Source: Paenibacillus ginsengarvi
GTDB lineage: Bacteria > Bacillota > Bacilli > Paenibacillales > NBRC-103111
Reading direction: 5' to 3'
Length of the DNA: 64,000 bases
NCBI RefSeq assembly: GCF_003626695.1
Contig: NZ_RBAH01000020.1
Location: 109,360 to 173,359 of the forward strand
Position numbers and translations under genes: made by a program. Below are positions 8,877 to 16,997 of this stretch, one piece after another; positions within the stretch are counted from its first letter, which is position 1, and each line of letters starts with the position of its first letter. The notes below the pieces were generated by a model. It did no database searches and was not told the DNA's origin. It saw nothing but the letters and a program-made list of their open reading frames with translations.

Positions 8877-10001
8877 ATGAAATCTTTTGCGCGGAACGCG
8901 TTAGCGCTGGGAGGCGTCCTGCTGGGCATTTGGCTGTTTCCGGCGAATGAAGCGAGTGCCGAAACGTATGCGGCGAAAGTAGATGCGGATGTGCTGAACG
9001 TTCGCGCCGAACCGGCAAGCCGGGCGAGCGTTATCGGTTCGCTTACGAAGGGGACGGCCGTTACCGTCTCCGACGAAGCTTACGGATGGGCGCAGGTTAA
9101 GCTGGGGAGCAAGACGGGCTGGGTCGCGGCTCAGTATTTGGTCAAAACTGGCACGGTCAAACAGCAGACGGCAGTGAAAAGCGAGACTGTGGTAAAAACG
9201 GCCGCGGTGACCAGTGCATCGGCCGCCAAAGAAGGCGTCGTTACGGCGGACATGCTATGGATGAGAGAAGGATCGGGGACTGACAGCAAGGAGAAGGAAC
9301 TGCTGGTGAAAGGAACGCGGCTCGCGATTACGGGCGGCAAGGACGGCTGGCTTCAGGTGAAAACGCCGGGCGGAGCGGTCGGCTGGGTATCGGAGCGGTA
9401 TGTGGGCCAGCCCGGCAGCGTCGAGGTGCAGTCGCAGAAGCCAGCCCAAGGCGGGCTGCGGGACAAGGTGATCGTCATCGATCCCGGTCACGGCGGCGGC
9501 GATCCGGGCGTGATCGGTCTTACCCACAAAACCGAGGAGAAAAAAATTAATCTAAGCACCGCCGAATTGGTTGCGGACGAGCTCCGCCGCGCAGGAGCCA
9601 AAGTGATTATGACCCGGAAAAGTGACGGGGAGCAGCCGGAGCTTTCCGAGAGAGCGGCGGTCAGCAACAAGCAGCAGGCCGATGCGTTTGTCAGCATTCA
9701 TTACAACGCTTCTCCGAAAAAAGTGTCGGGCACGCTCGTTTATTACTATTCCGAGTCGAAGGATCGGACGCTCGCCCGAGCGATCGAGGGGCGTCTTGCG
9801 AAGGGGAACGGGCTGCTCAAAAGCAACGGCATCTCGTTCGGCGATTACCATGTACTGCGCGAAAACAAGCAGCCCGCCGTGCTGCTGGAGCTAGGATTTC
9901 TCACCGACTCTCGAGACGAGGCGACTGTTCGCAAGGACGACTACCAGCGGAAAGCGGCCGCCGCCATCGCGGCCGGGCTTGCGGATTATTTCGGCGATTG
10001 A
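8877..10001 (+). CDS. N-acetylmuramoyl-L-alanine amidase with two SH3b domains
   Basis: A 374-residue secreted wall hydrolase. The signal peptide is MKSFARNALALGGVLLGIWL..., cleaved near ASA. Two bacterial SH3 repeats with LNVRxxP and LWMREGSG signatures each end in GWV and should bind the wall. The C-terminal Amidase_3 domain shows IDPGHGG, a downstream Glu ligand, SIHYNAS and LELGFLTD, the zinc ligands and catalytic Glu of the family. The start at 8877 is chosen because AGAGG lies nine bases upstream and the signal peptide begins there; upstream ATGs lack a ribosome-binding site. It cleaves the amide between MurNAc and L-Ala. Confidence 0.9.
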   Translation: MKSFARNALALGGVLLGIWLFPANEASAETYAAKVDADVLNVRAEPASRASVIGSLTKGTAVTVSDEAYGWAQVKLGSKTGWVAAQYLVKTGTVKQQTAVKSETVVKTAAVTSASAAKEGVVTADMLWMREGSGTDSKEKELLVKGTRLAITGGKDGWLQVKTPGGAVGWVSERYVGQPGSVEVQSQKPAQGGLRDKVIVIDPGHGGGDPGVIGLTHKTEEKKINLSTAELVADELRRAGAKVIMTRKSDGEQPELSERAAVSNKQQADAFVSIHYNASPKKVSGTLVYYYSESKDRTLARAIEGRLAKGNGLLKSNGISFGDYHVLRENKQPAVLLELGFLTDSRDEATVRKDDYQRKAAAAIAAGLADYFGD

Positions 10002-10034
10002 GGTACACGGACAATCGAAACCAGACTGACACTA

Positions 10035-10074
10035 GGGATCGCTGCGCGCCGCGCATGTCGATCCCGCTTTTTTT
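10035..10074 (+). terminator. Intrinsic terminator after the SH3b amidase
   Basis: GGGATCG (10035-10041) pairs with CGATCCC (10059-10065), followed by GC and a run of eight T. Confidence 0.85.
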
Positions 10075-10144
10075 GCCGGTAAAGCAGATGGAACAGAAGG
10101 ATACATGTTACACTGGTGGAAAGAGGAGAGTCGGGAGGGGTTTC

Positions 10145-10411
10145 ATGAGTAAAAATAAAAAGGCGCTGGAGACGCTGAAACTTCACATCAGTAAGGCAAA
10201 AGGCCAGGGACATAATGCGAATGTAGTGCTGCCTCTGGAAACGGCGCTGAGCATCCAGCTGTTGCTGCAAATTCAGCATAGCGCCTTGTTGTCGGCCGAT
10301 GCGCTGGTCGAGACGCTGAAAGCGAATTACGAACAAGAGGAGTCGCTTGTTCGGATCGACGAGGACTTGATTCGAATCAACGAAATCTTATTGAAGTCTG
10401 TGCTGAAATAG
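10145..10411 (+). CDS. Small hypothetical protein
   Basis: An 88-residue, mostly helical cytoplasmic protein (MSKNKKALETLKLHISK...) with a Lys-rich start and Leu/Gln/Glu-rich helices. No family recognised. The start at 10145 has GGGAGGGG five bases upstream. It sits between the amidase terminator and the acetyltransferase gene, 64 bp before the latter, so the two may be co-transcribed. Confidence 0.6.
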   Translation: MSKNKKALETLKLHISKAKGQGHNANVVLPLETALSIQLLLQIQHSALLSADALVETLKANYEQEESLVRIDEDLIRINEILLKSVLK

Positions 10412-10475
10412 ATTGCACCGATTCGCGGCGCCGGAAGGTCCGGCAGTCGCCATTTTTTTGAGCGGGAGGTGTATC

Positions 10476-11006
10476 ATGATCCATATCGAAACACCGAGGC
10501 TGCGCTTGCGGGATTGGGAGCAGTCCGATCTGGAGCCATTTTGCCGCATGAACGCGGATAAGCATGTGATGCGGTATTTTCCGAAAACGTTGTCGCCCGA
10601 GGAGACGAAGGCGTTCTACAACGCCATCACAGCCGAATTCCAGGAATGCGGGTTCGGGTTTTATGCTGTCGAGGTTAAGGAAAGCAGCGAGTTTATCGGA
10701 TTCATCGGATTTCATCGGCCCGCGTTCGAGGCCGACTTTACGCCATGCATCGAGATCGGTTGGCGACTGAAGCAGGAAGCATGGGGGAACGGTTATGCCA
10801 CGGAAGGGGCGGCGGCCTGCTTACGGCATGGCTTCGCCGAACTGGGCTTCGGCGAGGTGTACAGCTTTACGGCGGAGCTGAACGAGCCGTCGCAAAAAGT
10901 AATGAAACGTATCGGCATGAGCTTTGTAAAAAGCTTCGAGCATCCGAAGGTCGAGAAGGCGAGCCCTTTGTGCCGGCACGTGCTCTTTCGCATCAAGCCT
11001 TCGTGA
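10476..11006 (+). CDS. GNAT acetyltransferase, RimJ/RimL type
   Basis: A 176-residue GNAT protein. It begins IETPRLRLRDWEQSDLEPFCRMN, the typical first strand and helix of RimJ/RimL-type N-acetyltransferases, and has the acetyl-CoA site region GNGYATEGAAACLRHGF followed by NEPSQKVMKRIGM. These enzymes acetylate protein N-termini, small amines or antibiotics; the substrate is unknown. GGGAGGTG lies five bases before the ATG at 10476. Confidence 0.85.
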   Translation: MIHIETPRLRLRDWEQSDLEPFCRMNADKHVMRYFPKTLSPEETKAFYNAITAEFQECGFGFYAVEVKESSEFIGFIGFHRPAFEADFTPCIEIGWRLKQEAWGNGYATEGAAACLRHGFAELGFGEVYSFTAELNEPSQKVMKRIGMSFVKSFEHPKVEKASPLCRHVLFRIKPS

Positions 11007-11039
11007 TCCCCACCGAGTGAGAAGTGTCCTGTGTTTTAA

Positions 11040-11073
11040 ATAGGCTGCGGCCCTGAAACGGCCGGCAGCCTAT
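11040..11073. terminator. Bidirectional terminator between convergent genes
   Basis: ATAGGCTGC (11040-11048) plus GGCC pairs with GGCC plus GCAGCCTAT (11065-11073). It separates the GNAT gene from the convergent 655-residue gene. Confidence 0.65.
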
Positions 11074-11101
11074 CTATGCTTGGAGCGCCTGCAGCTCTCC
11101 G

Positions 11102-13069
11102 CTATCTGGGGGCGATGCTGCAGTTCCCTCGAGACTTGCCTGCCTCCTCGGCTTCTTCTTCGAGAAAAGGAAGCTTGGCGGTATCGATGCCGGTAATCGC
11201 CAGAAGTGGCTCCTTCGGCACTTTTCCGTTGATCGCGGCCATTTTGACCCCTTCGGTCAACGGACTCCAGATGCACTCCAGCTTCGTGTCGTCCCGTTCG
11301 TACACGGTGCGCCGCATCGACGTAATCGCGTTTCCATACGCCCATTCGTCGACGATTCGAACGTTCCGAAACAGCTGCCGAAAGGCGTCGAAGCTGCCGA
11401 CCTCCGCTTCGCTCCGCACTTCCGCAACGAACCCGTTGCCCGTGAGCAAGAAGCCGCGCTTCGCAAAATCCCGCGCCGCCCCTTCGTAATTATAGAAGGA
11501 AACGGTCAAATAACCGTTGACCTTCTCCACTTTTACGGCCCGCTCTCTGCCGTGGTTGACGAAAATAAGCGGGAAAAACGCCATGTAGACAGGCCCGTCC
11601 TTGACGAATACCGGGCACGGCTCGGCGCTTCCGCCCTCCAGATCGTCCAGCCGCCGCTCTCCGAGCCACACTTCTTCGACATAACCGTATCGGGCTGAGA
11701 AGAGAAGCGTCAGCTTCAAGCTGGTAACCTGCCTATGCAGCACCATCTTCGGCTTGTACAACAGCATCGCCGTCCGATCGTGCTGCATGCCGATTTTTCG
11801 CCCTTCGTCCAGAACGGAATCGACCCAATCGTGCCAGTTCAGTTCCGCATATGGATTCATTTGCCCCGGCTTCTTCTCGTTTACGATGTAATTGGCGTAC
11901 ACGGTCGCCACATCCGCCTGGGAAACGACCTCGCGCCTGCGCCTATAGAGCAGATGGAACGAATCGGTGAAAACGCCCGTTCGGAATTCGCGGGCGCTGA
12001 CCCCGAGCGCGTAGTCGGCCGTCATATAGGTCGAGCCGCTGCTTGATCCGGCCGGCACTTCGTACATATCGTCCGAGACGAAGGGATCGGCCGGCTGCGC
12101 ATAATCGCCGGACGAGGCATGCTCGGATGTGCCTTGTACGCGGTAAGGGTACGTTTTGTGCAGTCCGTGCCGGACTAGAGCGGCGGGACAGTGATACGTC
12201 GCAAAGAGCAGCCAGCCTACGCTTACTTGCATGAAAGGCAGGTTGTTATGAATCAGCTCGCCCTGCTTCCCATGTTTCGAGGAAAATAACGTGTTCATCG
12301 GATTGATCGCCAGCGTATCGCCAAGAAGCGCATACAGGATAAAACGCGATTGGTGCGTATGCGCCGTTGAATCGACCTCGTACACCCGCGAATACGGCCC
12401 GGCCGTTTGATACGTGGTCGGGTGGTAGCGGCTCCAGACGTCGACCCACAGCCGCTCCTCGATTTGCAGCGCCATGCGGCGGATGTCCGGCTCCACGCGT
12501 AATTCCGCCATTTCCGCGAGGCAATGAATCTGGATGGGCGAATAAGTCGGGCTGTTGAACTCGGTTACGAAGCCGCGGCGCGTGAGCAGCTCCCGAAGCT
12601 CCTGCATACGGCGGACGCCGAGCCCGTATTCGTCCGGCCGGCCGAAGTAAAGCGCTCCGGCAAGCAAAGTGTAGCAGCCCATCGTAGGGAAGTTATCGTT
12701 GGCGCCGCGAAAATCGAAATCGGGGTGCCTGTACCCGTCGAGCACGGACAGCACGTAGCCCTCCAGAATTCCGATAGCGCGTTCGTCCAAAAGCATGGTG
12801 TAATTCGTCAACAGCTGCATGGCAGCCATCGGCGTAAAATGGCATTTCGTAAACGTCGATGCGATTATGATACGGTTCGCGGTCGCGATCGCCCTTTCGT
12901 CCCCGCTTGCGCAGTAAGACAAGGCGTACCACAAACGTTCTCTTAGCCCCGGCTCCCGCTGGGCTCCGATCCAGCGGCCCGCTTCGTCGAAATAGTCCAG
13001 ACTGTACTCCGCCAGCTTGGCGTATAAGTGATGCCGCCTTTCTTTTTGTCCCGCCAAATCGTAAAACAT
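11102..13069 (-). CDS. Large uncharacterised protein, possibly an alpha/alpha-toroid glycan enzyme
   Basis: 655 residues, no signal peptide, so probably cytoplasmic. The first half is helical with pairs of conserved-looking aromatic/acidic segments (RGANDNFPTMGCYTLL, TEFNSPTYSPIQIH, VDSTAHTHQSRF). The second half is beta-rich. This organisation, and its place as last gene of a sugar ABC operon, resembles heparinase II/III-type lyases and other (alpha/alpha) toroid glycan enzymes, but I do not recognise a signature and assign no reaction. It follows the binding-lipoprotein gene by 108 bp on the same strand, suggesting it processes the imported oligosaccharide. Confidence 0.55.
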   Translation of the reverse strand: MFYDLAGQKERRHHLYAKLAEYSLDYFDEAGRWIGAQREPGLRERLWYALSYCASGDERAIATANRIIIASTFTKCHFTPMAAMQLLTNYTMLLDERAIGILEGYVLSVLDGYRHPDFDFRGANDNFPTMGCYTLLAGALYFGRPDEYGLGVRRMQELRELLTRRGFVTEFNSPTYSPIQIHCLAEMAELRVEPDIRRMALQIEERLWVDVWSRYHPTTYQTAGPYSRVYEVDSTAHTHQSRFILYALLGDTLAINPMNTLFSSKHGKQGELIHNNLPFMQVSVGWLLFATYHCPAALVRHGLHKTYPYRVQGTSEHASSGDYAQPADPFVSDDMYEVPAGSSSGSTYMTADYALGVSAREFRTGVFTDSFHLLYRRRREVVSQADVATVYANYIVNEKKPGQMNPYAELNWHDWVDSVLDEGRKIGMQHDRTAMLLYKPKMVLHRQVTSLKLTLLFSARYGYVEEVWLGERRLDDLEGGSAEPCPVFVKDGPVYMAFFPLIFVNHGRERAVKVEKVNGYLTVSFYNYEGAARDFAKRGFLLTGNGFVAEVRSEAEVGSFDAFRQLFRNVRIVDEWAYGNAITSMRRTVYERDDTKLECIWSPLTEGVKMAAINGKVPKEPLLAITGIDTAKLPFLEEEAEEAGKSRGNCSIAPR

Positions 13070-13176
13070 TGCAGGCGCACTCCTTTCGAGCCGGTTGTAG
13101 GGCAGGAAGCATTCAGGCGGAACCGCTCCTAGCCTGTATCGTCAGGGTGAGGGAAGCGGTCCCGCCCGGCTGCCGT

Positions 13177-14769
13177 TTATTTGTTGTCGATTTTCAGCTG
13201 CTGGTACAGCTCATTAGCGTTTTTCTCGAGCGCGGTGCCGCCGAGATCGTTCCACTGTTTGACGAAGTCGTCGAAGGAGGAAACCGGCTGCATGCCGCTG
13301 ACGATTTTGGCGTACGTTTCCACCTTCAGCTTGATCAGATCGGACCAGTATTTGCCTGCGTCCGGCACGGCATCGGCTTTGCCGAACATTCCGGTTTGAG
13401 GGTAGTTGCCCTGCTTCTGTACCTTCAGCAGCTCCTGATCGTAATATTTGTCCGCGATCGCCGGGTTCGGCTGCTGAACGAACAAGTTCGCGTAGCTGCT
13501 GTCCAGACCGAGCTTGTCTCTTTCGTTCGAGTCGGTGTAAGGCGGCAAATACTTCAGTCCGCCTGCGACGCCTTTGGCCGGATCGATATAATCCCAATGC
13601 GTGCCCTTGACGCCCCAGAACATGCCGACGTATTTGCTCTCGTCGTTTTGCAGCGTATCGAAAATTTGCAATATTTTCTTCAGCTTCTCCGGCTGCTTCT
13701 CGAGCTGCTTGCCGAATACCCACGAGTTGCCCGTGAGGCCCCACGCCCATGTCGATCTGCCGCCCGGTCCTTTCGGCGGCGGAGCCATTTCCAGCGTCGC
13801 GCTCGGATTGGCCTTCTTAAGCGCGTCGACCCATGACGGGAACGTATCCGCGCCGACATAGTCGAACATCGCCACTTTACCGTCGAGCACCTTCTGCTGG
13901 GTATCCTTGCCGGTAACGAACTCGGGATCGATATAGCCTTTCTTGTACCAGTCGGCGAGCAGCGTCAGCGCTTGCTTCGCTTCCGGCTGCGTGGCGCCGT
14001 TGACGACCTTGCCGTCCTTCAGCATCCACTGCGTCGGCATGATGCCGTAAGCGCCGAATATTTGCAGGAAGGCGGCGAATTCGGAGTTGCCCCTGCTTGT
14101 CATGCCGGTGACGCCAATTTTTTTGAGCGCGGCGAACGCCGCTTCCAGCTCCTCCAGCGTATCCGGAATTTTGGCGATACCCGCCTTTTGCAGCAAATCC
14201 GTCCGCCATACCGCTCTGCTCGCAAATTGGCCCGAATAATAATACGTCGGCAGCCCGTAGTTTTTGCCGTTCACGTTCGGGATGTACCAGCTGCTGGCGG
14301 CGTACTTGTTGATGCCCGCGAAAATGCCCGGAGCGGATTGCTGGATCGTTTCCTTCGGCACCTCGGCCAAAATGCCCATCGATTGGAATTTTTTCAGATC
14401 CGCCGGAGAAGCGGCGTAAAAGACGTCCGGCACCGTGCCGGAGGAAAGCAAAATTTTCTGCTTTTGCTGGTAATCGTCATAGCCGATGGACGTTACTTTC
14501 AGCTTCACATTGAAGTTGTCTTCAATATATTTCTGTGCGTAGGAATTGTCCGGGAGCGTGCCCGTATTCGTGCGAACCATCCACGTAATTTCCATCGGCT
14601 CGCCCGATTTCCCCGATTCGCCCTGCTTGGACGAGGCCGAAGCTCCATCTGCGCCGGTATTCGGTTCGCTCTTGCCGCAGCCGCCAAGAACGGCGGCAAA
14701 CAAGGCAATGGCCGCTACCCCTCCTGTCCACAATCGACTTCCGCTGCTTCGCTTTCCCGCTTCGTTCAT
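13177..14769 (-). CDS. Extracellular solute-binding lipoprotein of a carbohydrate ABC importer (LplA type)
   Basis: About 530 residues. The lipoprotein signal has hydrophobic core GGVAAIALFAAVL and lipobox LGGC, so it is anchored in the membrane outside the cell. The body has the family-1/LplA-like binding fold (EITWMVRTNTGTLPDNSYAQKYIEDNFNVKL..., closed by PVSSFDDFVKQWNDLGG). The start at 14769 is preferred because GGGAGG lies about 11 bases upstream and the lipoprotein signal starts there. It is transcribed after the two permease genes; the ATPase must be shared (MsmX-type) since none is encoded here. Confidence 0.9.
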   Translation of the reverse strand: MNEAGKRSSGSRLWTGGVAAIALFAAVLGGCGKSEPNTGADGASASSKQGESGKSGEPMEITWMVRTNTGTLPDNSYAQKYIEDNFNVKLKVTSIGYDDYQQKQKILLSSGTVPDVFYAASPADLKKFQSMGILAEVPKETIQQSAPGIFAGINKYAASSWYIPNVNGKNYGLPTYYYSGQFASRAVWRTDLLQKAGIAKIPDTLEELEAAFAALKKIGVTGMTSRGNSEFAAFLQIFGAYGIMPTQWMLKDGKVVNGATQPEAKQALTLLADWYKKGYIDPEFVTGKDTQQKVLDGKVAMFDYVGADTFPSWVDALKKANPSATLEMAPPPKGPGGRSTWAWGLTGNSWVFGKQLEKQPEKLKKILQIFDTLQNDESKYVGMFWGVKGTHWDYIDPAKGVAGGLKYLPPYTDSNERDKLGLDSSYANLFVQQPNPAIADKYYDQELLKVQKQGNYPQTGMFGKADAVPDAGKYWSDLIKLKVETYAKIVSGMQPVSSFDDFVKQWNDLGGTALEKNANELYQQLKIDNK

Positions 14770-14890
14770 GCCGATCCATGCCTCCCTTGAATGTACGGTT
14801 TCTATATATGTCGCCATAATGGCTAAACACCGGTAGTAAATAGTTTGGGGCAACTTTCCCGAATCCAGTACGCCGATTTCGGAAAGCGGC

Positions 14891-15778
14891 TTACCCTTTT
14901 ACGGACCCGAGCATAATGCCCTTGACGAAAAAACGCTGGATGAACGGATACACGATGACGATCGGCATCGAAATGATCATGACGGTGGCCGCCTTCATCG
15001 ATTCCGGGGTCATCGCCCGCTGCGCGTTCGCCTCTCGCGACACATCGCCGAGGAACGAGCTCGTCTCGGTAATGACGACCTGCCGCAAAAACAGCTGAAG
15101 CACCTGCAAATTCGGCTTATTCGTGTAAATTAACGAATCGAACCATGCATTCCACTGCTCGACCGCGGTCCACAGCCCGACGACAGCCAGCACCGGAAGG
15201 CTGAGCGGGACGATAAGCCGCGTTAATACGATCCGCTCGTTCGCTCCGTCCATTTTGATCGACTCGACGAGCTCCTCCGGAATCGATTGAAAAAAATTGC
15301 GCATAATGATGACATTAAATGCGCTTACGGCGCCCGGAACGATGTAGACGAGGAAATTGTCGATCAAGCCGAGCTCTTTTTTGAGCAAATACGACGGAAT
15401 GAGACCTCCGCCGAACATCATGCTGAAAATGAGCAGAAACAGGAGCGTTTTCCGGTGCGGAAAGGTTTTACGCGACAGCGGATAGGCGACCATCGACGTC
15501 AGCATCAAGGCGAGCGCCGTTCCCGCGATCGTACGGGCTATCGTTACCAGATAGGCAGTGTGGATTTCGCTTCGCTTCAGGATTTGCGCATACGCCTGCA
15601 AGGTCGGGTGATCGGGAAACAGATGCCACCCGGATTGGACCGCTTCTTCGGGAGGACTGAGCGAGATCGTGAGCTCGTAAAGGAACGGATACAGCGTACA
15701 GATCCCGAGCAGCGCCAGCAGCGCAATGTTGAGTATGTTGAACAATCGTTCGCCTATTGTCAATCGGAGCGAGTTCAA
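14891..15778 (-). CDS. Carbohydrate ABC transporter permease (LplC/YtcP type)
   Basis: About 295 residues with six predicted membrane helices and the EAA-type loop SIKMDGANERIVLTRLIVPLSLPV that contacts the ATPase. The start is probably TTG at 15778, since AAAGGGGG lies seven bases upstream. An ATG at 15799 would overlap the previous stop by seven bases but has no good ribosome-binding site. It partners with the LplB-type permease just upstream and the binding lipoprotein downstream. Confidence 0.88.
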   Translation of the reverse strand: MNSLRLTIGERLFNILNIALLALLGICTLYPFLYELTISLSPPEEAVQSGWHLFPDHPTLQAYAQILKRSEIHTAYLVTIARTIAGTALALMLTSMVAYPLSRKTFPHRKTLLFLLIFSMMFGGGLIPSYLLKKELGLIDNFLVYIVPGAVSAFNVIIMRNFFQSIPEELVESIKMDGANERIVLTRLIVPLSLPVLAVVGLWTAVEQWNAWFDSLIYTNKPNLQVLQLFLRQVVITETSSFLGDVSREANAQRAMTPESMKAATVMIISMPIVIVYPFIQRFFVKGIMLGSVKG

Positions 15779-15792
15779 GGCGGATCCCCCTT

Positions 15793-16770
15793 TCACCATA
15801 GTCCCTGGTCGCGATCGTACAGCTTCACAAGCCAGTTCGTCGCGAATAACAGGAGCAGTCCGAATACGGAGGAGAACAAGCCTGCGGCCGTACCCAGCCC
15901 GTAGTCCATCGAAAGCATGTTGCGGAGTACGTACGTATCGAGAATATCCCCCACGTTGCTCGTCATTGGCGTGATCAGATTGTAAATCTGGTCGAAGCCG
16001 ACCGACAGGAAGTGGCCGATATTGAGCAGCAGCATGATGAGAATCGTCGGCATCATGCCGGGAATCGTAATATGCCACAAGCGCTGCCATCTGCTGGCGC
16101 CGTCTACGATCGCCGCTTCGTACAGCGTAGGGTCGATGCCCGACAAGGCGGCGAAATAAATGATCGACCCCCAGCCGACGCCGGCCCATATATCGGAGAG
16201 GATCAGGATGCCGTAAAATTTGTCCGGCTGCTGCAGCCAGAGCACAGGCTCGAAGCCGAGCAGCCCGATGAGCTGATTCACGGCGCCGTACATCCCGAGG
16301 AACGAAAACAAGATAGAGGCGAGAATGACCCACGAGAAGAAGTGGGGCAGGTAGGAAATCGTCTGAATGATGCGCCGGAACAGCACGCTCCGCACTTCGT
16401 TCAGCATCAAGGCAAGAATAATCGGCGCCGGAAACGTAAACGCGTACTTTAATAAAGAAATGACGATCGTATTGCGCAGCGCATCGGTGAAGCCGTGCCC
16501 GGTGAACAGCCGCTCGAAATTGTCGAGCCCGACCCAGGGACTGCCCCACACGCCTTCCAGCACGTGAAAATCTTTGAAGGCTATTTGCAGTCCGTACATC
16601 GGCACGTACGCAAACAGGAAGAAGATGAAAAAGCCCGGCAGAAACAGTGCGATCAAAAATTTGTTGTTCGTATACGAACGCCAGAGAGAGCGGAGCTTGC
16701 TTTCGGTTTTTCGGCGGCCAGCCGAAGGGTTCCGCTTTCGTTCCGGCCACGCATGGGCCGCATTCGCCAT
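15793..16770 (-). CDS. Carbohydrate ABC transporter permease (LplB type)
   Basis: A 325-residue membrane protein with an Arg/Lys-rich N-terminal tail, first helix FLIALFLPGFFIFFLFAYVPMYG typical of LplB/YtcO/YesP permeases, and EAA loop EAAIVDGASRWQRLWHITIPGM. It forms the translocation channel with the LplC-type subunit. First transport gene after the YesN-like regulator, 228 bp downstream of it. Confidence 0.9.
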   Translation of the reverse strand: MANAAHAWPERKRNPSAGRRKTESKLRSLWRSYTNNKFLIALFLPGFFIFFLFAYVPMYGLQIAFKDFHVLEGVWGSPWVGLDNFERLFTGHGFTDALRNTIVISLLKYAFTFPAPIILALMLNEVRSVLFRRIIQTISYLPHFFSWVILASILFSFLGMYGAVNQLIGLLGFEPVLWLQQPDKFYGILILSDIWAGVGWGSIIYFAALSGIDPTLYEAAIVDGASRWQRLWHITIPGMMPTILIMLLLNIGHFLSVGFDQIYNLITPMTSNVGDILDTYVLRNMLSMDYGLGTAAGLFSSVFGLLLLFATNWLVKLYDRDQGLW

Positions 16771-16997
16771 AGTATCGTAATCCTTTCTGTCGGTTCTCTC
16801 GGTTCTGTGGCCCCATCATAATCCGGCGAATCGTTACGAGTCCATATGCAAATGTTTAGCCGGCAACAACAACAAGACCGAGCCGCCGGAGCGACTCGAT
16901 CTTGTGAAGGACGTATGCGGGACGGAGCCTCGGCTGCCTGACGCGATGCATTACGTTTCGATGTTCAAATGTTCGGTAACGGCGAAAACGGCCGTTT

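Noticed and set aside
14891..16819. A single 642-codon open frame spanning both permease genes
   Set aside because: Its first half is the out-of-frame shadow of the LplB-type permease; the real LplC-type protein starts near 15778 with its own ribosome-binding site.
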